Below are positions 7,014 through 16,721 of a stretch of DNA of 64,000 bases, one piece after another. The translations under genes were made by a program, and so were the position numbers. The notes beneath the pieces were generated by a model. The model was not told the origin of the DNA. It saw only the letters and a program-made list of their open reading frames with translations, and made no database searches. How positions within the stretch are numbered: the first letter of the stretch is position 1; every line of letters starts with the position of its first letter. This DNA comes from Opitutus sp. (GTDB taxonomy: Bacteria > Verrucomicrobiota > Verrucomicrobiae > Opitutales > Opitutaceae): the NCBI GenBank assembly GCA_009695065.1, contig SIBR01000014.1:14080-78079 (forward strand), written 5' to 3'.

Positions 7014-10000
7014 CTAGCCGCCAGCGAGCGCGGGCGCTTTTACCCCGGTCACGAACTCGGCGAGATTCGGGGCGTGCGCCTCGGGTTCGCCCCGTTCCTG
7101 GTTGAACCGCATCGAGACCGTCTTCGAAACGCCGCGCTCCTCCATCGTCACCCCGTAAATGGCACCGGCCGCCGATACCGTACGTTTGTTGTGCGTGATG
7201 ATGATGAACTGCGATTCGCCGACGAATTTCTTCAACAGGTTCGTAAACCGGCCGATGTTCGATTCGTCGAGCGGGGCGTCGAGTTCGTCGAGCAAACAGA
7301 ACGGCGACGGCTTCACCATGAACAACGCGAAGAGCAGCGCGACCGCCGTCAGCGTCTTCTGTCCGCCCGACAGCAACGTGATGCCCTTGAGCTTGGTGCC
7401 GGGCGGCTGCGCGACGATTTCGATGCCGCTCTCCAGAATGTCCTCCGCCTGGATCAGCTCGAGGTGCGCCCGGCCGCCGCCGAACAGGGTGTGGAAGGTG
7501 TATTCGAAATTCTTCCTGATCTGCTCGAACGTCACTTGGAACTGCTGGAGCGATGTCTGGTTGATCTCGTCGATCGCCTTCATCAACTCCGCCTTCGCGG
7601 TTGTGAGGTCGTTTACCTGGTTCTGCAGGAAATCATGCCGCTGCTTGAGCTCGGCGTACTCTTCGATCGCGACGAGGTTGACCGCGCCCATGCTGTTCAG
7701 GCGCTGCCGCAACGCTTCGATCTCGGCCTTGGTTACCGTCCAGTCCGTCGACTCCAGGGCCTGAAGGTCCGCCTCGGTCGGCTCGCCCCGCGCTTCCTTC
7801 TTCTTCCGCCGGCGCTTCGGCGCCTCGGCATTGGCCGGCTGCGCACCGTCCTCCGTCCGCTGTCCTCCGTCCTCTGTTTCCTCCTCCTCGTCGAGATCGA
7901 GGGGCTTGAGCCCCTCCGGCTCGTCGTCCGCTTGCCAGAGCTGCCTCTTCCAATCGATCGCCGCCACGTCGGCCTGAAACTCCCGTATCACTTCCTCGAC
8001 GAGGAACTGCGCCCGCTGGCGGTTCTCGGCGAGCTTCACCTCGTGGGCGCTCAGTTCGTCGTGCGCCGCCTCGGACTCGCCGCGCACCGTGTGCTGGGCG
8101 GCTTCGAGGCCGTTGATTTCGCGTTCGATGTCGACCAGTTCGACGCGGACTTTTTCGACCTGCGCCTGGGCGACGGCAAAGGTTTCGCCGAGCTGCGCCG
8201 CCTTGGCGCGCTGCGTGGCGGTTTCGCGTTCGAGCTCCGCGGTCTGTTCGCTCCACGTCTCGATTTCATGCTGCCGCTGCACGAGCAATTCGCTGAGTTG
8301 CTGGCGGCGCCGCTCCATCTCACCGAGGCCGCGGTCGAGAACCTCCACCTTTTGCCGGCGCTCCGCGAGTTCGAGTCGCGCCTGGGCCAGCGACTCCCGC
8401 TTCACGTCGCGGTCCGTGCGTACTTCCACAATTCGCGTTTCCAGCTTGTGAATCACCTCGCGCTGGGCCGTTGCTGCGGTGTCGGCTTCGGTCAGCCCGG
8501 CCTGCGCCTTTTCCCAGCGCGCATGCGCCTCGTTGCGGGCGTGCTCGAGCGAAACGACCTCGCCCTCCATCCGCGCGAGGCGGTTGCCGACGTCATCCAC
8601 GTTGCGCTGCGCGTTGCGCTGCTCCGCCTGGACGGCGGCCAGCGTCTGGGTGGCCGTCAAAACCTCGGCGCGCTTTTGTTCGAGCGTCTGCTCCGCCTCG
8701 GCGAGCCGGGCGTTGAGCCCGTCGATGATCGCCTTCTGGTCGTCGTGCGCCTTTTGCTCGTCCACCAGCGCCTTTGCCGTTTCGCGCAGGTCGATCTCGC
8801 GCTGCACGATGCTGTGCGCCGCGCGCTTGCTGCTGTGATGCCCGCCGTAAACCAGCCCGCGCCGGTCGACCAGGTCGCCTTTGCGCGTGGCCACCGCGAG
8901 AAACGGAAAGGCCGGATTCGCCTTCCAGAAATCGAGAAAGGCGTTCAGGTCGTCGGCCACGAACGATTCGCGCAACACCCCGAGCGCCGGATGCCCCGGG
9001 TCCGTGTCCGTCACCGCTTGGGCGGCCGGCACCAATCCGGGCGGCAGTTCAAAATGCCCTTCCGTTCGCAATCCGATGTCCGTGACCCGCAGCACCGCCG
9101 AGCCGATCTGCTCGGCCTCGAGTTGGGCGAAGATTCGCTGGGCGGTGGACAAGTCGGCGACGCTGATCGCCTCCGCCGCCGAGCCGAGAATGGCCTCGAT
9201 CGCCTTGCCGAACTCGGGCTGGACACCGAGGCCCTGCATGATCGGGGAAACCTTTGCGCCGGCGAGCGCAGCGTCGAGCCGGCCTTGGAGGACGGCCTTG
9301 GCGCCTTCGCCGAAACCCTCCCACTTTTCCTGCAATTGCTGCAACAGCCTCAGCCGCGCGGTGCGGTGCGCCAGCGCGCGGTCGATGTCCTGCAGCTTGC
9401 GCTGCGCCTCGCGAAAGTCCCGGGTTAAATCCGTGATCGCCTGTTGCGCCACCGCCGATTCGTTGTGCGTGCGCGATTTTTCCGCGAGCGCCTCCTCCAG
9501 CCGCACCGCGCACTCGGCCGCGACTTGCGCCGCCGCCGCCTGTTGCTGCCGCACGCCTTCGAGTTCGCGGGCCAGCGAGTCGTGCTTGTGCACGCTCGTT
9601 TTCTGGTCGACCTCGTAGCCCGAGCAGTCGGTGCGCAGCCGCGCCACCGTGCTCTCCAGTTGCAGCAGGCGGAACTTCGCCTGGTTCAGCTCCTGTTCGA
9701 GCTTCGTCAGCTCGCCCTCGGCGATCGATTGCTCGCGATTGCGCTGCTGGAAACCCGCGTCGCTGCCGCCGAGCAATTCCAGCTGCAGCTGCTTGTCCTT
9801 CGCCCCGGTGTCGACCTGCCCCGCGACCTCGCGCAGCTGCATGTCGAGTTCGCCGAGGGTGTCGCGGGACGAGGCCAGCCGGTCCTCAAGACCGCTGCGC
9901 CTGATCTGGGCGAGGTTGGCCGCGTTCTCCGACGCTTCCTTGCGGGAGCGCAAGTCGAACACCGCCTGCTGCGCATCCTGCACGCGCTGGTTCAGCCGGC

Positions 10001-10829
10001 TGCGGTGCGCCTTCTTTTCGTTCAGGGACGCTTCCTGTTCCTCAAGACTGGCGCGACGCACGTCCGCCTCGGCACGCAGGGAGGCGACCTTCGCTTCCAA
10101 CGCGCCGAGCGTCGCCGTCAACTGGGCGTGATTGAAACCGCTCCACGCCAGCGCCAGGTGCCGCAGCCGGTGGTTGAGCCGCTTGTAACGCATCGCCTTC
10201 GCGGCCTGCCGGCGCAGGCTGCCGATCTGGCGCCCGACCTCGCCAATCACGTCCGCCACGCGGGCGAGATTCTGGTCAGTCAGCGCCAGCTTCTGCAGCG
10301 CCTCGCGCCGTTGCGACTTGTACTTGGTGATCCCGGCCGCTTCCTCGAACACCGCGCGGCGTTCCTCGGGCTTCGACGACAGGATCTGGTCGATCTGGCC
10401 CTGCGCCATGATCGAATAACTCGTCCGGCCCACGCCGGTATCCATGAAAAGCTTCTGAATGTCCTTCAGCCGGCACGGCTGACCGTTGAACGCATACTCG
10501 CTCTGACCGTCGCGATGCACGCGCCGCGTGATCTCGATCTCGTGAAACTCGCTGCCGAGCTGCTTCTCGCAATCCGTCAGCAGAAGGGAAACCTCGCAGA
10601 GTTGCGCCGGCTTGCGGGTATCGGCGCCCTCGAAGATGACGTCCTGCATCTTGCCGCCGCGCAGGGCCTTGGCGCTTTGTTCTCCCAGCACCCACCGGAT
10701 CGAATCCGCGATGTTCGATTTGCCGCAGCCATTGGGCCCGACGACGGCCGTCACCCCGGGTTCGAAGCGCAGCGTCGTCGCGTCCGCGAAGGATTTAAAG
10801 CCATGGAGCTTGAGCGCCTTGAGATACAT
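7014..10829 (-). CDS. smc: Chromosome segregation protein SMC
   Basis: A 1271-residue SMC ATPase that forms the condensin core for chromosome compaction and segregation. The N-terminal head has MYLKALKLHGFKSFAD and Walker A GPNGCGKSN at residues 31-39. Long heptad-rich arms flank a hinge around residues 520-660 (QGLGVQPEFGKAIEAILG ... DLVDRRGLVYGG). The C-terminal head carries the ABC signature LLSGGQKTLTAVALLFA and Walker B FCLLDELDAPLDE. Length is slightly above the bacterial norm of about 1190, partly from an acidic/basic insertion near residues 985-1020 that contains a 14-bp tandem repeat (7848-7875). No ScpA or ScpB gene is in the window. It diverges from the efflux gene across about 180 bp. 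Confidence 0.97.
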   Translation of the reverse strand: MYLKALKLHGFKSFADATTLRFEPGVTAVVGPNGCGKSNIADSIRWVLGEQSAKALRGGKMQDVIFEGADTRKPAQLCEVSLLLTDCEKQLGSEFHEIEITRRVHRDGQSEYAFNGQPCRLKDIQKLFMDTGVGRTSYSIMAQGQIDQILSSKPEERRAVFEEAAGITKYKSQRREALQKLALTDQNLARVADVIGEVGRQIGSLRRQAAKAMRYKRLNHRLRHLALAWSGFNHAQLTATLGALEAKVASLRAEADVRRASLEEQEASLNEKKAHRSRLNQRVQDAQQAVFDLRSRKEASENAANLAQIRRSGLEDRLASSRDTLGELDMQLREVAGQVDTGAKDKQLQLELLGGSDAGFQQRNREQSIAEGELTKLEQELNQAKFRLLQLESTVARLRTDCSGYEVDQKTSVHKHDSLARELEGVRQQQAAAAQVAAECAVRLEEALAEKSRTHNESAVAQQAITDLTRDFREAQRKLQDIDRALAHRTARLRLLQQLQEKWEGFGEGAKAVLQGRLDAALAGAKVSPIMQGLGVQPEFGKAIEAILGSAAEAISVADLSTAQRIFAQLEAEQIGSAVLRVTDIGLRTEGHFELPPGLVPAAQAVTDTDPGHPALGVLRESFVADDLNAFLDFWKANPAFPFLAVATRKGDLVDRRGLVYGGHHSSKRAAHSIVQREIDLRETAKALVDEQKAHDDQKAIIDGLNARLAEAEQTLEQKRAEVLTATQTLAAVQAEQRNAQRNVDDVGNRLARMEGEVVSLEHARNEAHARWEKAQAGLTEADTAATAQREVIHKLETRIVEVRTDRDVKRESLAQARLELAERRQKVEVLDRGLGEMERRRQQLSELLVQRQHEIETWSEQTAELERETATQRAKAAQLGETFAVAQAQVEKVRVELVDIEREINGLEAAQHTVRGESEAAHDELSAHEVKLAENRQRAQFLVEEVIREFQADVAAIDWKRQLWQADDEPEGLKPLDLDEEEETEDGGQRTEDGAQPANAEAPKRRRKKKEARGEPTEADLQALESTDWTVTKAEIEALRQRLNSMGAVNLVAIEEYAELKQRHDFLQNQVNDLTTAKAELMKAIDEINQTSLQQFQVTFEQIRKNFEYTFHTLFGGGRAHLELIQAEDILESGIEIVAQPPGTKLKGITLLSGGQKTLTAVALLFALFMVKPSPFCLLDELDAPLDESNIGRFTNLLKKFVGESQFIIITHNKRTVSAAGAIYGVTMEERGVSKTVSMRFNQERGEPEAHAPNLAEFVTGVKAPALAGG
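7848..7875. repeat. 14-bp tandem repeat inside smc
   Basis: Two adjacent 14-base units (GTCCTCCGTCCGCT and GTCCTCCGTCCTCT) differ at one base. They encode the TEDGGQRTEDG segment of SMC just before a Lys/Arg-rich stretch. The unit length is not a multiple of three, so each copy is read in a different frame. Confidence 0.7.
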
Positions 10830-11010
10830 GCAGGATAAAAAGGGGCCATTGAAGAGCGGCCTCCGGGTCCCGCAATGGAAAAACCCGGAAGATTGTTCAC
10901 CCGGAATTCACGATGCGTCTTGCGCCTTTTTGACGGGCCGCCAAACGGGCAACGCCCGGCTCGACGAAGCGCAGAGTTGCTTCCCGACGGTTCGCGTCTA
11001 GCGGTGGAAA

Positions 11011-12498
11011 ATGCCCGCAACCGCCGCGCCCGCCGAAACCATTCCGGCTCCCATCTCGGCGGAAACACGTCGCTATCTCCCCTGGCTGGTCGCCGTCGCG
11101 CTGTTCATGGAAAACCTCGACGCCACCATCGTGAACACCGCCGTGCCCACCATGGCCGCGAATCTCGGGGTCGCGCCGCTCAGCCTGAAAGGGGTGCTCA
11201 CGGCCTACACGCTGAGCCTAGCGGTTTTCATCCCGGTCAGCGGCTGGATGGCCGACCGGTTCGGCACCTACCGGGTGTTCCGTTCGGCGGTAATCGTCTT
11301 TCTCGTCGGTTCGCTGCTGTGCGGCCTCGCGACCAACGTGCCCTTCCTTGTCGCCGCCCGCATCCTGCAGGGCATGGGCGGGGCGATGATGACCCCCGTG
11401 GGCCGGTTGGCGCTGGTGCGGGCCTTCCCCCGTTCCGAGATGCTGCAGACGATGAATTATGTGATCATCCCTGCTCTGCTCGGCCCGCTGCTCGGCCCCT
11501 TTGCCGGCGGCCTGATTGTGCACTGGATGTCGTGGCGCGTGATTTTCCTCCTCAACCTCCCGCTCGCCCTCTTCGGCCTGTGGATGATCCGCCGCTACAT
11601 GCCGGACTATCGCGACGACCGGGCCCCGCCGCTCGACCGCCGCGGCTTCCTGCTCTTTGGCACCGGCATCGCGCTGCTCTCCTACGCGCTCGAAGTGTTC
11701 GGCGAGCACCGCCTGAGCCTCTCGGCGATCCTGGCCATGCTCGTGGTCTCGCTCGCGCTGCTCGCCGCTTATGTCTGGCACGAGCGCGGCATGACCGCCC
11801 CCGTGCTGGAACTCGCGCTGTTCAAGATCCGCACCTTTCGCGCGTCGGTCGCCGGCGGGTTCGTGACGCGCCTCGGCGTGGGCGGCATGCCGTTTTTGCT
11901 GCCGCTGCTTTACCAGATCGGCCTCGGCTACCCGGCCTGGAAAGCCGGCCTCCTCACCATGCCCCAGGCCCTCGCCGCCATGGGCATGAAACTCATCACC
12001 CAGCCGGTGCTCAAACGCCTGGGCCACCGCACGGTCCTCGTGGGCAACACCGTGCTGCTCGGCCTCACGATGATGCTCTTCACCCAGGTGCAACCGGGCA
12101 TCCCGGAGTGGACCATCGTGCTGCTCAGCCTGACCCAAGGCTTCTTCTCGTCGCTGCAATTCACCGCCTTGAATTCGCTCATTTACGCCGACATCGAGGA
12201 TCGCGATGCCAGCAAGGCGGGCAGCATTTCGAGCACCGCGATGATGCTCTCGCTCAGCTTCGGCGTCGCCGTCGGTTCGCTGACCACGGCATGGTTCCTC
12301 GGCCACGTCGACCAGACGGACGCGGCGCAAACCATCCCGGCGCTGCACAAGGCGTTCTTTACCCTCGGCCTGATCACCATCGTGTCGTCCCTCTCGTTCT
12401 GGAGCCTGCAACCCGACGACGGGAACAACATCAGCGGCCGCACGCCCCGACCCGTCCCCCGCGGCCAGGAGCGGGCCGACAGCCGCGCCTACCTCTGA
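11011..12498 (+). CDS. DHA2-family (EmrB/QacA-type) multidrug efflux transporter
   Basis: A 495-residue major facilitator superfamily protein with the 14-helix layout of the drug:H+ antiporter-2 family. Helix 1 contains LDATIVNTAVPTM, the DHA2 D1 motif. Motif A follows helix 2 (GWMADRFGTYRVF). Helix 5 carries a motif C-like stretch (PALLGPLLGPFAGG). The N-terminal 25 residues are Ala/Pro-rich and cytoplasmic. It exports hydrophobic or cationic compounds across the inner membrane using the proton gradient. No adjacent membrane-fusion protein or TetR regulator is present, so partner and inducer are unknown. It diverges from smc and converges on the FAD-oxidase gene, leaving 26 bp. Confidence 0.92.
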   Translation: MPATAAPAETIPAPISAETRRYLPWLVAVALFMENLDATIVNTAVPTMAANLGVAPLSLKGVLTAYTLSLAVFIPVSGWMADRFGTYRVFRSAVIVFLVGSLLCGLATNVPFLVAARILQGMGGAMMTPVGRLALVRAFPRSEMLQTMNYVIIPALLGPLLGPFAGGLIVHWMSWRVIFLLNLPLALFGLWMIRRYMPDYRDDRAPPLDRRGFLLFGTGIALLSYALEVFGEHRLSLSAILAMLVVSLALLAAYVWHERGMTAPVLELALFKIRTFRASVAGGFVTRLGVGGMPFLLPLLYQIGLGYPAWKAGLLTMPQALAAMGMKLITQPVLKRLGHRTVLVGNTVLLGLTMMLFTQVQPGIPEWTIVLLSLTQGFFSSLQFTALNSLIYADIEDRDASKAGSISSTAMMLSLSFGVAVGSLTTAWFLGHVDQTDAAQTIPALHKAFFTLGLITIVSSLSFWSLQPDDGNNISGRTPRPVPRGQERADSRAYL

Positions 12499-12524
12499 AG
12501 GCCATCACCGGACGCGATCACGGC

Positions 12525-13961
12525 CTATTTGTGATCCCACGGCAGCTGCACCGCTAGCCGCGCGTGTTTCCAGACTTCGAAGACGTCGAACATCTTTCCG
12601 GGATTGAGGATACCGCGCGGGTCGAGGGCTTTCTTTACGGCCTGCATCGCGCGAACCTGGGCGGGTGAATGCTGGATGCGGAGAAATGGCGTCTTCGCCA
12701 GCCCGATGCCATGCTCGCCGGAGATCGCGCCGCCGAGCGCCACCACGGTCTTCATGAGCAGCTGCACGGCCTTTTCGGCCGCGGCGCTCTCCTTTGGGTC
12801 GGCGCGGTGATACATGATGTTCACGTGCAGATTGCCATCCGCGAGGTGGCCGAAGGTCGGCACATACAAGCCCGACTCCCGTTTCAGCCGCACGAGAAAC
12901 CGCGCGAACTTCACGTAGCTGCGCATCGGGATGACGATGTCCTCGTTGAGCTTCGCGTCGCCCAGCTCGAACATCGCCCCTGAGCACTTGCGGCGCACCG
13001 CCCAGAGTTGTTCGGCGGCCTCGCGGTCTTTCGCCACGCGATGGGCCGTCGCATGCGCCTTCACCCACGCCAGCACCGCGGCGCTCTGTTCGCGCACCTC
13101 GGATTTCGAACCGGCCAGTTCCAACAGGATCACCGGCCGCCCGGCCTGGCCCGCAAACACGCTCTGCTTCGTCGCCCGCTCCGCGCACAGCACGCTCTCG
13201 CGGTCGAGAAATTCGCAGATCGCCGGCTGCACGCGCGACCGGAACAGCGCCAGCGCGGCCTCCAGGGCGTGGGTCTCGCTGGGAAACGAGGTGAGCAGCG
13301 TCCAGCGCGCCGCGGGTTGCGGAATCAGTTTCAACACCGCGCCGGTGATCACGCCGAGCATGCCCTCGCTGCCGATCCAAAGGTCGCGCATGTTGAAGCC
13401 GGCGGAAAACTTCTTCGTCGCCGTGCCCCACTCCACCGGCTCGCCCGTCGGCAAAAACCCGCGCAGCGCCACGACGAAATCGCGCGTCACGCCATATTTG
13501 CCGCCATGCATGCCACCCGCATTGCACGCGATGTTGCCGCCGATCGTGCAATACTCCTTCGAGGACGGATCGGGCGGATAGAACCAACCCTTCGCCTCCG
13601 CCGCGCGCTGGATGTCCGCGACCTTGGCGCCGCACTGCACGTGGGCCATGCCCGCCTCCTCGTCGATCGCGATCCGATTAAGGGCCAGCGTATCGAGCAC
13701 CCACCCGCCGCACACCGGCGTCGCGGCACCCGTCAGCGTCGTGCCGCGGCCGCGCGTCGTGACCGGCACGCCGTGCCGATTGGCCAGCGCGAGCACCACA
13801 CCGACGTCAGCCTCCCGTCGCACCTTGATCACGGCCTCCGGCCGGAAGGGAATCTTCGCACTGTCGAAGGAGGCCTCGTGCAGGGCCGGCGCGTCGGTCA
13901 CGACGACGCCACGCCTCAGTTTGCGTTTCAATGCCCGGGTTGCGACCGAAAATTGCTTCAT
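12525..13961 (-). CDS. FAD-linked 2-hydroxyacid oxidase (GlcD / D-lactate dehydrogenase type)
   Basis: A 478-residue protein of the vanillyl-alcohol-oxidase flavoprotein family (FAD_binding_4 plus FAD-oxidase C). The start is the ATG at 13961, preceded by a GGGAG ribosome-binding site. The longer frame upstream lacks family similarity. The FAD-binding domain (about 35-220) includes TRGRGTTLTGAATP and the TIGGNIACNAGGMHGGKYG loop. The C-terminal substrate domain has PTFGHLADGNLHVNI and SGEHGIGLAKTPF. The family oxidises glycolate, D-lactate or other D-2-hydroxyacids and passes electrons to quinone or another acceptor. The CCG iron-sulfur module of GlcF or long-form enzymes is absent. It is divergent from a D-2-hydroxyacid dehydrogenase gene 170 bp away, suggesting a shared hydroxy-acid role. 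The exact substrate is unknown. Confidence 0.9.
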   Translation of the reverse strand: MKQFSVATRALKRKLRRGVVVTDAPALHEASFDSAKIPFRPEAVIKVRREADVGVVLALANRHGVPVTTRGRGTTLTGAATPVCGGWVLDTLALNRIAIDEEAGMAHVQCGAKVADIQRAAEAKGWFYPPDPSSKEYCTIGGNIACNAGGMHGGKYGVTRDFVVALRGFLPTGEPVEWGTATKKFSAGFNMRDLWIGSEGMLGVITGAVLKLIPQPAARWTLLTSFPSETHALEAALALFRSRVQPAICEFLDRESVLCAERATKQSVFAGQAGRPVILLELAGSKSEVREQSAAVLAWVKAHATAHRVAKDREAAEQLWAVRRKCSGAMFELGDAKLNEDIVIPMRSYVKFARFLVRLKRESGLYVPTFGHLADGNLHVNIMYHRADPKESAAAEKAVQLLMKTVVALGGAISGEHGIGLAKTPFLRIQHSPAQVRAMQAVKKALDPRGILNPGKMFDVFEVWKHARLAVQLPWDHK

Positions 13962-14131
13962 GATGGAATCTCCCGGCGGGAGGGTCGCATGAGAACCCAA
14001 CGCCAATTCTCCTGCAAGCAGGCTGATACCCCGCCGCCACGGAGAACCCGCATCGCCTGACGCCTGGCCCATCGCCGGAAAGTTTCGCTTTCCAACCCCC
14101 GCGCTCGTGTGCGAGAAGAACCCTCCCTGCA

Positions 14132-15112
14132 ATGACCAAAATCCTCCTCACGACCACTTCGTTCCAAGACACGCCGGGCGAACACCACAAGCTTCTCGCC
14201 GACACCGGCTGGGAGATCATCCGCGCCCGCGGCCCGCTCAACGAAGCCGACACCATGGCCCTTGTCGGCGATGTCGACGGCTACATCTGCGGCGACGACG
14301 CGATCACGCGCCAGGTCCTCGAAAAGGCCCGGCCCAGGCTCAAAGTGCTTTCCAAGTACGGCATCGGCGTCGACAAGATCGACGTGAAGACCTGCACCGA
14401 GTTCGGCATCCCCCTGCTCTTCACCCCCGGCGTCAACCACACGACCGTCGCCGAGCACACCTTCCTCCTCCTGCTCGCGCTCGAAAAGGATTTTCTCTTC
14501 CACACCGACTCCACCCGCTCCGGCGGCTGGAAACGCAAGACCGGCCACGAGCTCCTCGAAAAGACCATCGGCATCGTCGGCCTCGGCCGCATTGGCAAGG
14601 AAGTCGCCATCCGCGCCCGGGCGTTCGGCATGAACGTCGTCGCCTTCGACGTTTACTGGGACGAAAAATTCGCCACCGCCAACAACGTGAAGCGCGCCGT
14701 GACGCTCGACGAGGTCTTCGGCGTCTCCGACTACCTCTCACTGCACACGAACCTCACGCCCGAGACACGCGACATGATCAGCGCGAAGAATATCGGGAAG
14801 ATGAAGAAGGGCGTGCTCATCCTGAATTGCGCCCGCGGCGAGGTCGTCCACACCGCCGATCTCATCGAGGCGCTGAAGTCCGGCCAGGTTGGCGGCTACG
14901 GCACCGACGTGCTCGACCACGAGCCGCCGGCGGCCGATCACCCGCTGCTCAAGCTGCCGAACGTCGTCTGCACGCCACACATCGCCTCCCGCACCTACGA
15001 GAGCGTCGTCCGCCAGGCGACCGCCGCGGTCAAGAACCTCATCCTCGCCATGCACGGCGAAAAGCCCCTCGCCCAGATCAACCCCGAGGTCGCCGTCAAA
15101 AAGGTGGTCTAA
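14132..15112 (+). CDS. D-isomer-specific 2-hydroxyacid dehydrogenase (SerA-like)
   Basis: A 326-residue NAD-dependent dehydrogenase. The N-terminal substrate domain (about 1-105) includes LKVLSKYGIGVDKIDV. The Rossmann domain has GLGRIGKEVA at residues 150-159. The catalytic triad is visible as Arg in NCARGEVVH, Glu in LDHEPP and His in CTPHIAS. It lacks the C-terminal ACT or ASB domains of full-length SerA, so it may act on a hydroxy acid other than 3-phosphoglycerate. It is followed 120 bp later by a second hydroxyacid dehydrogenase of a different family on the same strand, so the two may form a catabolic unit. Phosphoglycerate dehydrogenase is the most likely automatic label, with only moderate support. 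Confidence 0.9.
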   Translation: MTKILLTTTSFQDTPGEHHKLLADTGWEIIRARGPLNEADTMALVGDVDGYICGDDAITRQVLEKARPRLKVLSKYGIGVDKIDVKTCTEFGIPLLFTPGVNHTTVAEHTFLLLLALEKDFLFHTDSTRSGGWKRKTGHELLEKTIGIVGLGRIGKEVAIRARAFGMNVVAFDVYWDEKFATANNVKRAVTLDEVFGVSDYLSLHTNLTPETRDMISAKNIGKMKKGVLILNCARGEVVHTADLIEALKSGQVGGYGTDVLDHEPPAADHPLLKLPNVVCTPHIASRTYESVVRQATAAVKNLILAMHGEKPLAQINPEVAVKKVV

Positions 15113-15232
15113 GAAAAATCCAACGAAACAAATTGGGGAACTCAGGAAAACGGGAACGAGCCAAAACCAAGTCCTCCGTTCACCGCCTTTCCTGATTTCC
15201 CCATAAGCCAATTCTCCCTCTTCCCAAATCCC

Positions 15233-16327
15233 ATGTCCGAAATCTTCTACGTCGTTCCCGAAACCCAGCACAACGCCCTCGTCGAGTCGGCGTATAAAAA
15301 GCGCGGCTACTCCGGGCAGGAGGCTGCCTCCGGCGCGCGGTTCTGCGCCGAAGCCACCCGCCACGGCATCCGCACGCACAACGCGCTGAAGGCCCTCCAC
15401 CTCGATCACATGTTCGGGTCCCAGATCGGCGGCTGCAAGCCGAAGGCCAAGATCGAGAAGGTGAAGACGCGCTTCCGTGGCGCCGCGGTCTGGAACGCCA
15501 ACCGCAAGCTCGGCCAGGCCACCGGCTACGCCGCCATCGAGGCCGCCATCAAGCTCGCCGACAAATACGGCGTGGGCATGGTTTCGGTCGACAACGCCTT
15601 CCACTACCTCTGGGGCGGCGGTTACGTGATGGACGCCGCCAAGCGCGGCTATATCGCCTACACCAACTGCACGGCCTCGCTCGCCGAGGTGGTGCCGTTT
15701 GGCGGCAAGTTCCCCACGCTCGGCACCAACCCGCACTCGTGGGGTTTCCCGACCACCGCCGCGATCGGCTATCCCATCGTGATGGACTGGGCGACGTCCG
15801 TCGTCGCCATGGGCCGCGTGCAACAGCTCGCCCGCGAAGGCAAGCAGCTGCCCCCCGGCGCCGCCGTCGACGCCAATGGCTCGCCCACCACCGACCCGAA
15901 CCAGGCGAAATACCTCCTGCCTTTCGGCGCCCACAAGGGCTACGGCATGTCGTTGATGAACGAAATCATCGGCGCGCTCATCGGCGGCTCAATCCCGACG
16001 CTGCGCAACCGCTGGGACCAGCAACCCGATGAAAAGCACACCTGCGCGTTCTTTTTCCAAGTCTGGCACCCGGACGCGATGAATGCCGGCGCCTTCGCGA
16101 AGGGCCGCACCCAGACCGAGAACGTCAAGGCCGTGATCCAGGACATCCTCGGCCATGGCAACGAAGGCTGCATGCTCCCGGGCCAGCTCGAGGCCGAGGC
16201 CGCGGCCCGCAGTGCCAAGAACGGCGGCCTGCTCTTCACCGAAGCCGAGATCAACGCCTTCAACGAAATCGCCGCGGAGTGCCGCAAGGCACGCTGGAAG
16301 CTCGCCGACTTCAAGGTCGCGGAGTAA
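15233..16327 (+). CDS. Malate/L-lactate dehydrogenase family (Ldh2-type) oxidoreductase
   Basis: A 364-residue member of the Ldh2/YlbC/AllD family of NAD(P)-dependent oxidoreductases, unrelated to the classical Rossmann LDHs. Family features visible are the N-terminal helical part ending in HGIRTHNALKALHL, the central GVGMVSVDNAFHYLWGGGYV region with the conserved His, GTNPHSWGFPT, and the cofactor-binding segment LPFGAHKGYGMSLMNEI with the typical K-G-Y-G-L/M motif. Relatives act on malate, L-lactate, ureidoglycolate, 2,3-diketo-L-gulonate or sulfolactate. The neighbouring SerA-like dehydrogenase, FAD hydroxyacid oxidase and KDG-kinase-like gene suggest a sugar-acid or hydroxy-acid route. 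A terminator follows at 16406. Confidence 0.88.
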   Translation: MSEIFYVVPETQHNALVESAYKKRGYSGQEAASGARFCAEATRHGIRTHNALKALHLDHMFGSQIGGCKPKAKIEKVKTRFRGAAVWNANRKLGQATGYAAIEAAIKLADKYGVGMVSVDNAFHYLWGGGYVMDAAKRGYIAYTNCTASLAEVVPFGGKFPTLGTNPHSWGFPTTAAIGYPIVMDWATSVVAMGRVQQLAREGKQLPPGAAVDANGSPTTDPNQAKYLLPFGAHKGYGMSLMNEIIGALIGGSIPTLRNRWDQQPDEKHTCAFFFQVWHPDAMNAGAFAKGRTQTENVKAVIQDILGHGNEGCMLPGQLEAEAAARSAKNGGLLFTEAEINAFNEIAAECRKARWKLADFKVAE

Positions 16328-16405
16328 CCCGCCGGACTTGCCGCGGGGAAATCGGGCCACCCGACCGTTTTTTGCCGGCCCGATTCTTCCCGCTTTCACG
16401 ATTTG

Positions 16406-16443
16406 AAACGCCCCATCGCTGCCGCGGTGGGGCGTTTATTTTT
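16406..16443 (+). terminator. Intrinsic terminator after the Ldh2-type gene
   Basis: A 10-bp stem (16406-16415 with 16428-16437, AAACGCCCCA and its complement) with a 12-base loop is followed by ATTTTT. It lies about 80 bp after the stop codon. Confidence 0.75.
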
Positions 16444-16608
16444 GGTGTCGTAGCTCCGACTGGCCGCGAACGGGGACAAATGGCCGCCCGCATTTTCGAA
16501 GCGGGAACACTCCCAGACATGTCATGGTCCGCCCGCCGCGCCGTTCTGTGCTCGACTGCCAACCGCCTCGTCACCCAGATAGGCCGTTCGCGCCGCGAGG
16601 AAATCAAC

Positions 16609-16685
16609 GGATCCGTAGCTCAGTTGGATAGAGCACTTGGCTTCGAACCAAGGGGTCGGGGGTTCGAGTCCCTCCGGGTCCGCCA
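16609..16685 (+). tRNA. tRNA-Arg, anticodon TCG
   Basis: A complete cloverleaf. The acceptor stem is GGATCCG with CGGGTCC (one G-U pair). The D-arm is GCTC AGTTGGATA GAGC. The anticodon stem CTTGG/CCAAG encloses loop CTTCGAA, giving anticodon TCG for CGA codons. The T-arm carries GGTTCGAGTCC. The CCA is encoded in the DNA (16683-16685). The discriminator base is G. Confidence 0.97.
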
Positions 16686-16721
16686 TCCTTCGCTCTGCGA
16701 GCTTCGGATGGCGCGGCTGCG

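Noticed and set aside
7074..9428. 784-codon plus-strand open frame (and the next one to 10838)
   Set aside because: Antisense to smc. No start context or family features.
11218..12411. 397-codon minus-strand open frame
   Set aside because: Antisense to the efflux transporter. Very His/Glu/Arg-rich, a usual artefact opposite hydrophobic codons.
12499..12524. Possible terminator between the efflux and FAD-oxidase genes
   Set aside because: Only a weak AGGCC/GGCCT pairing with a long loop and no T-run.
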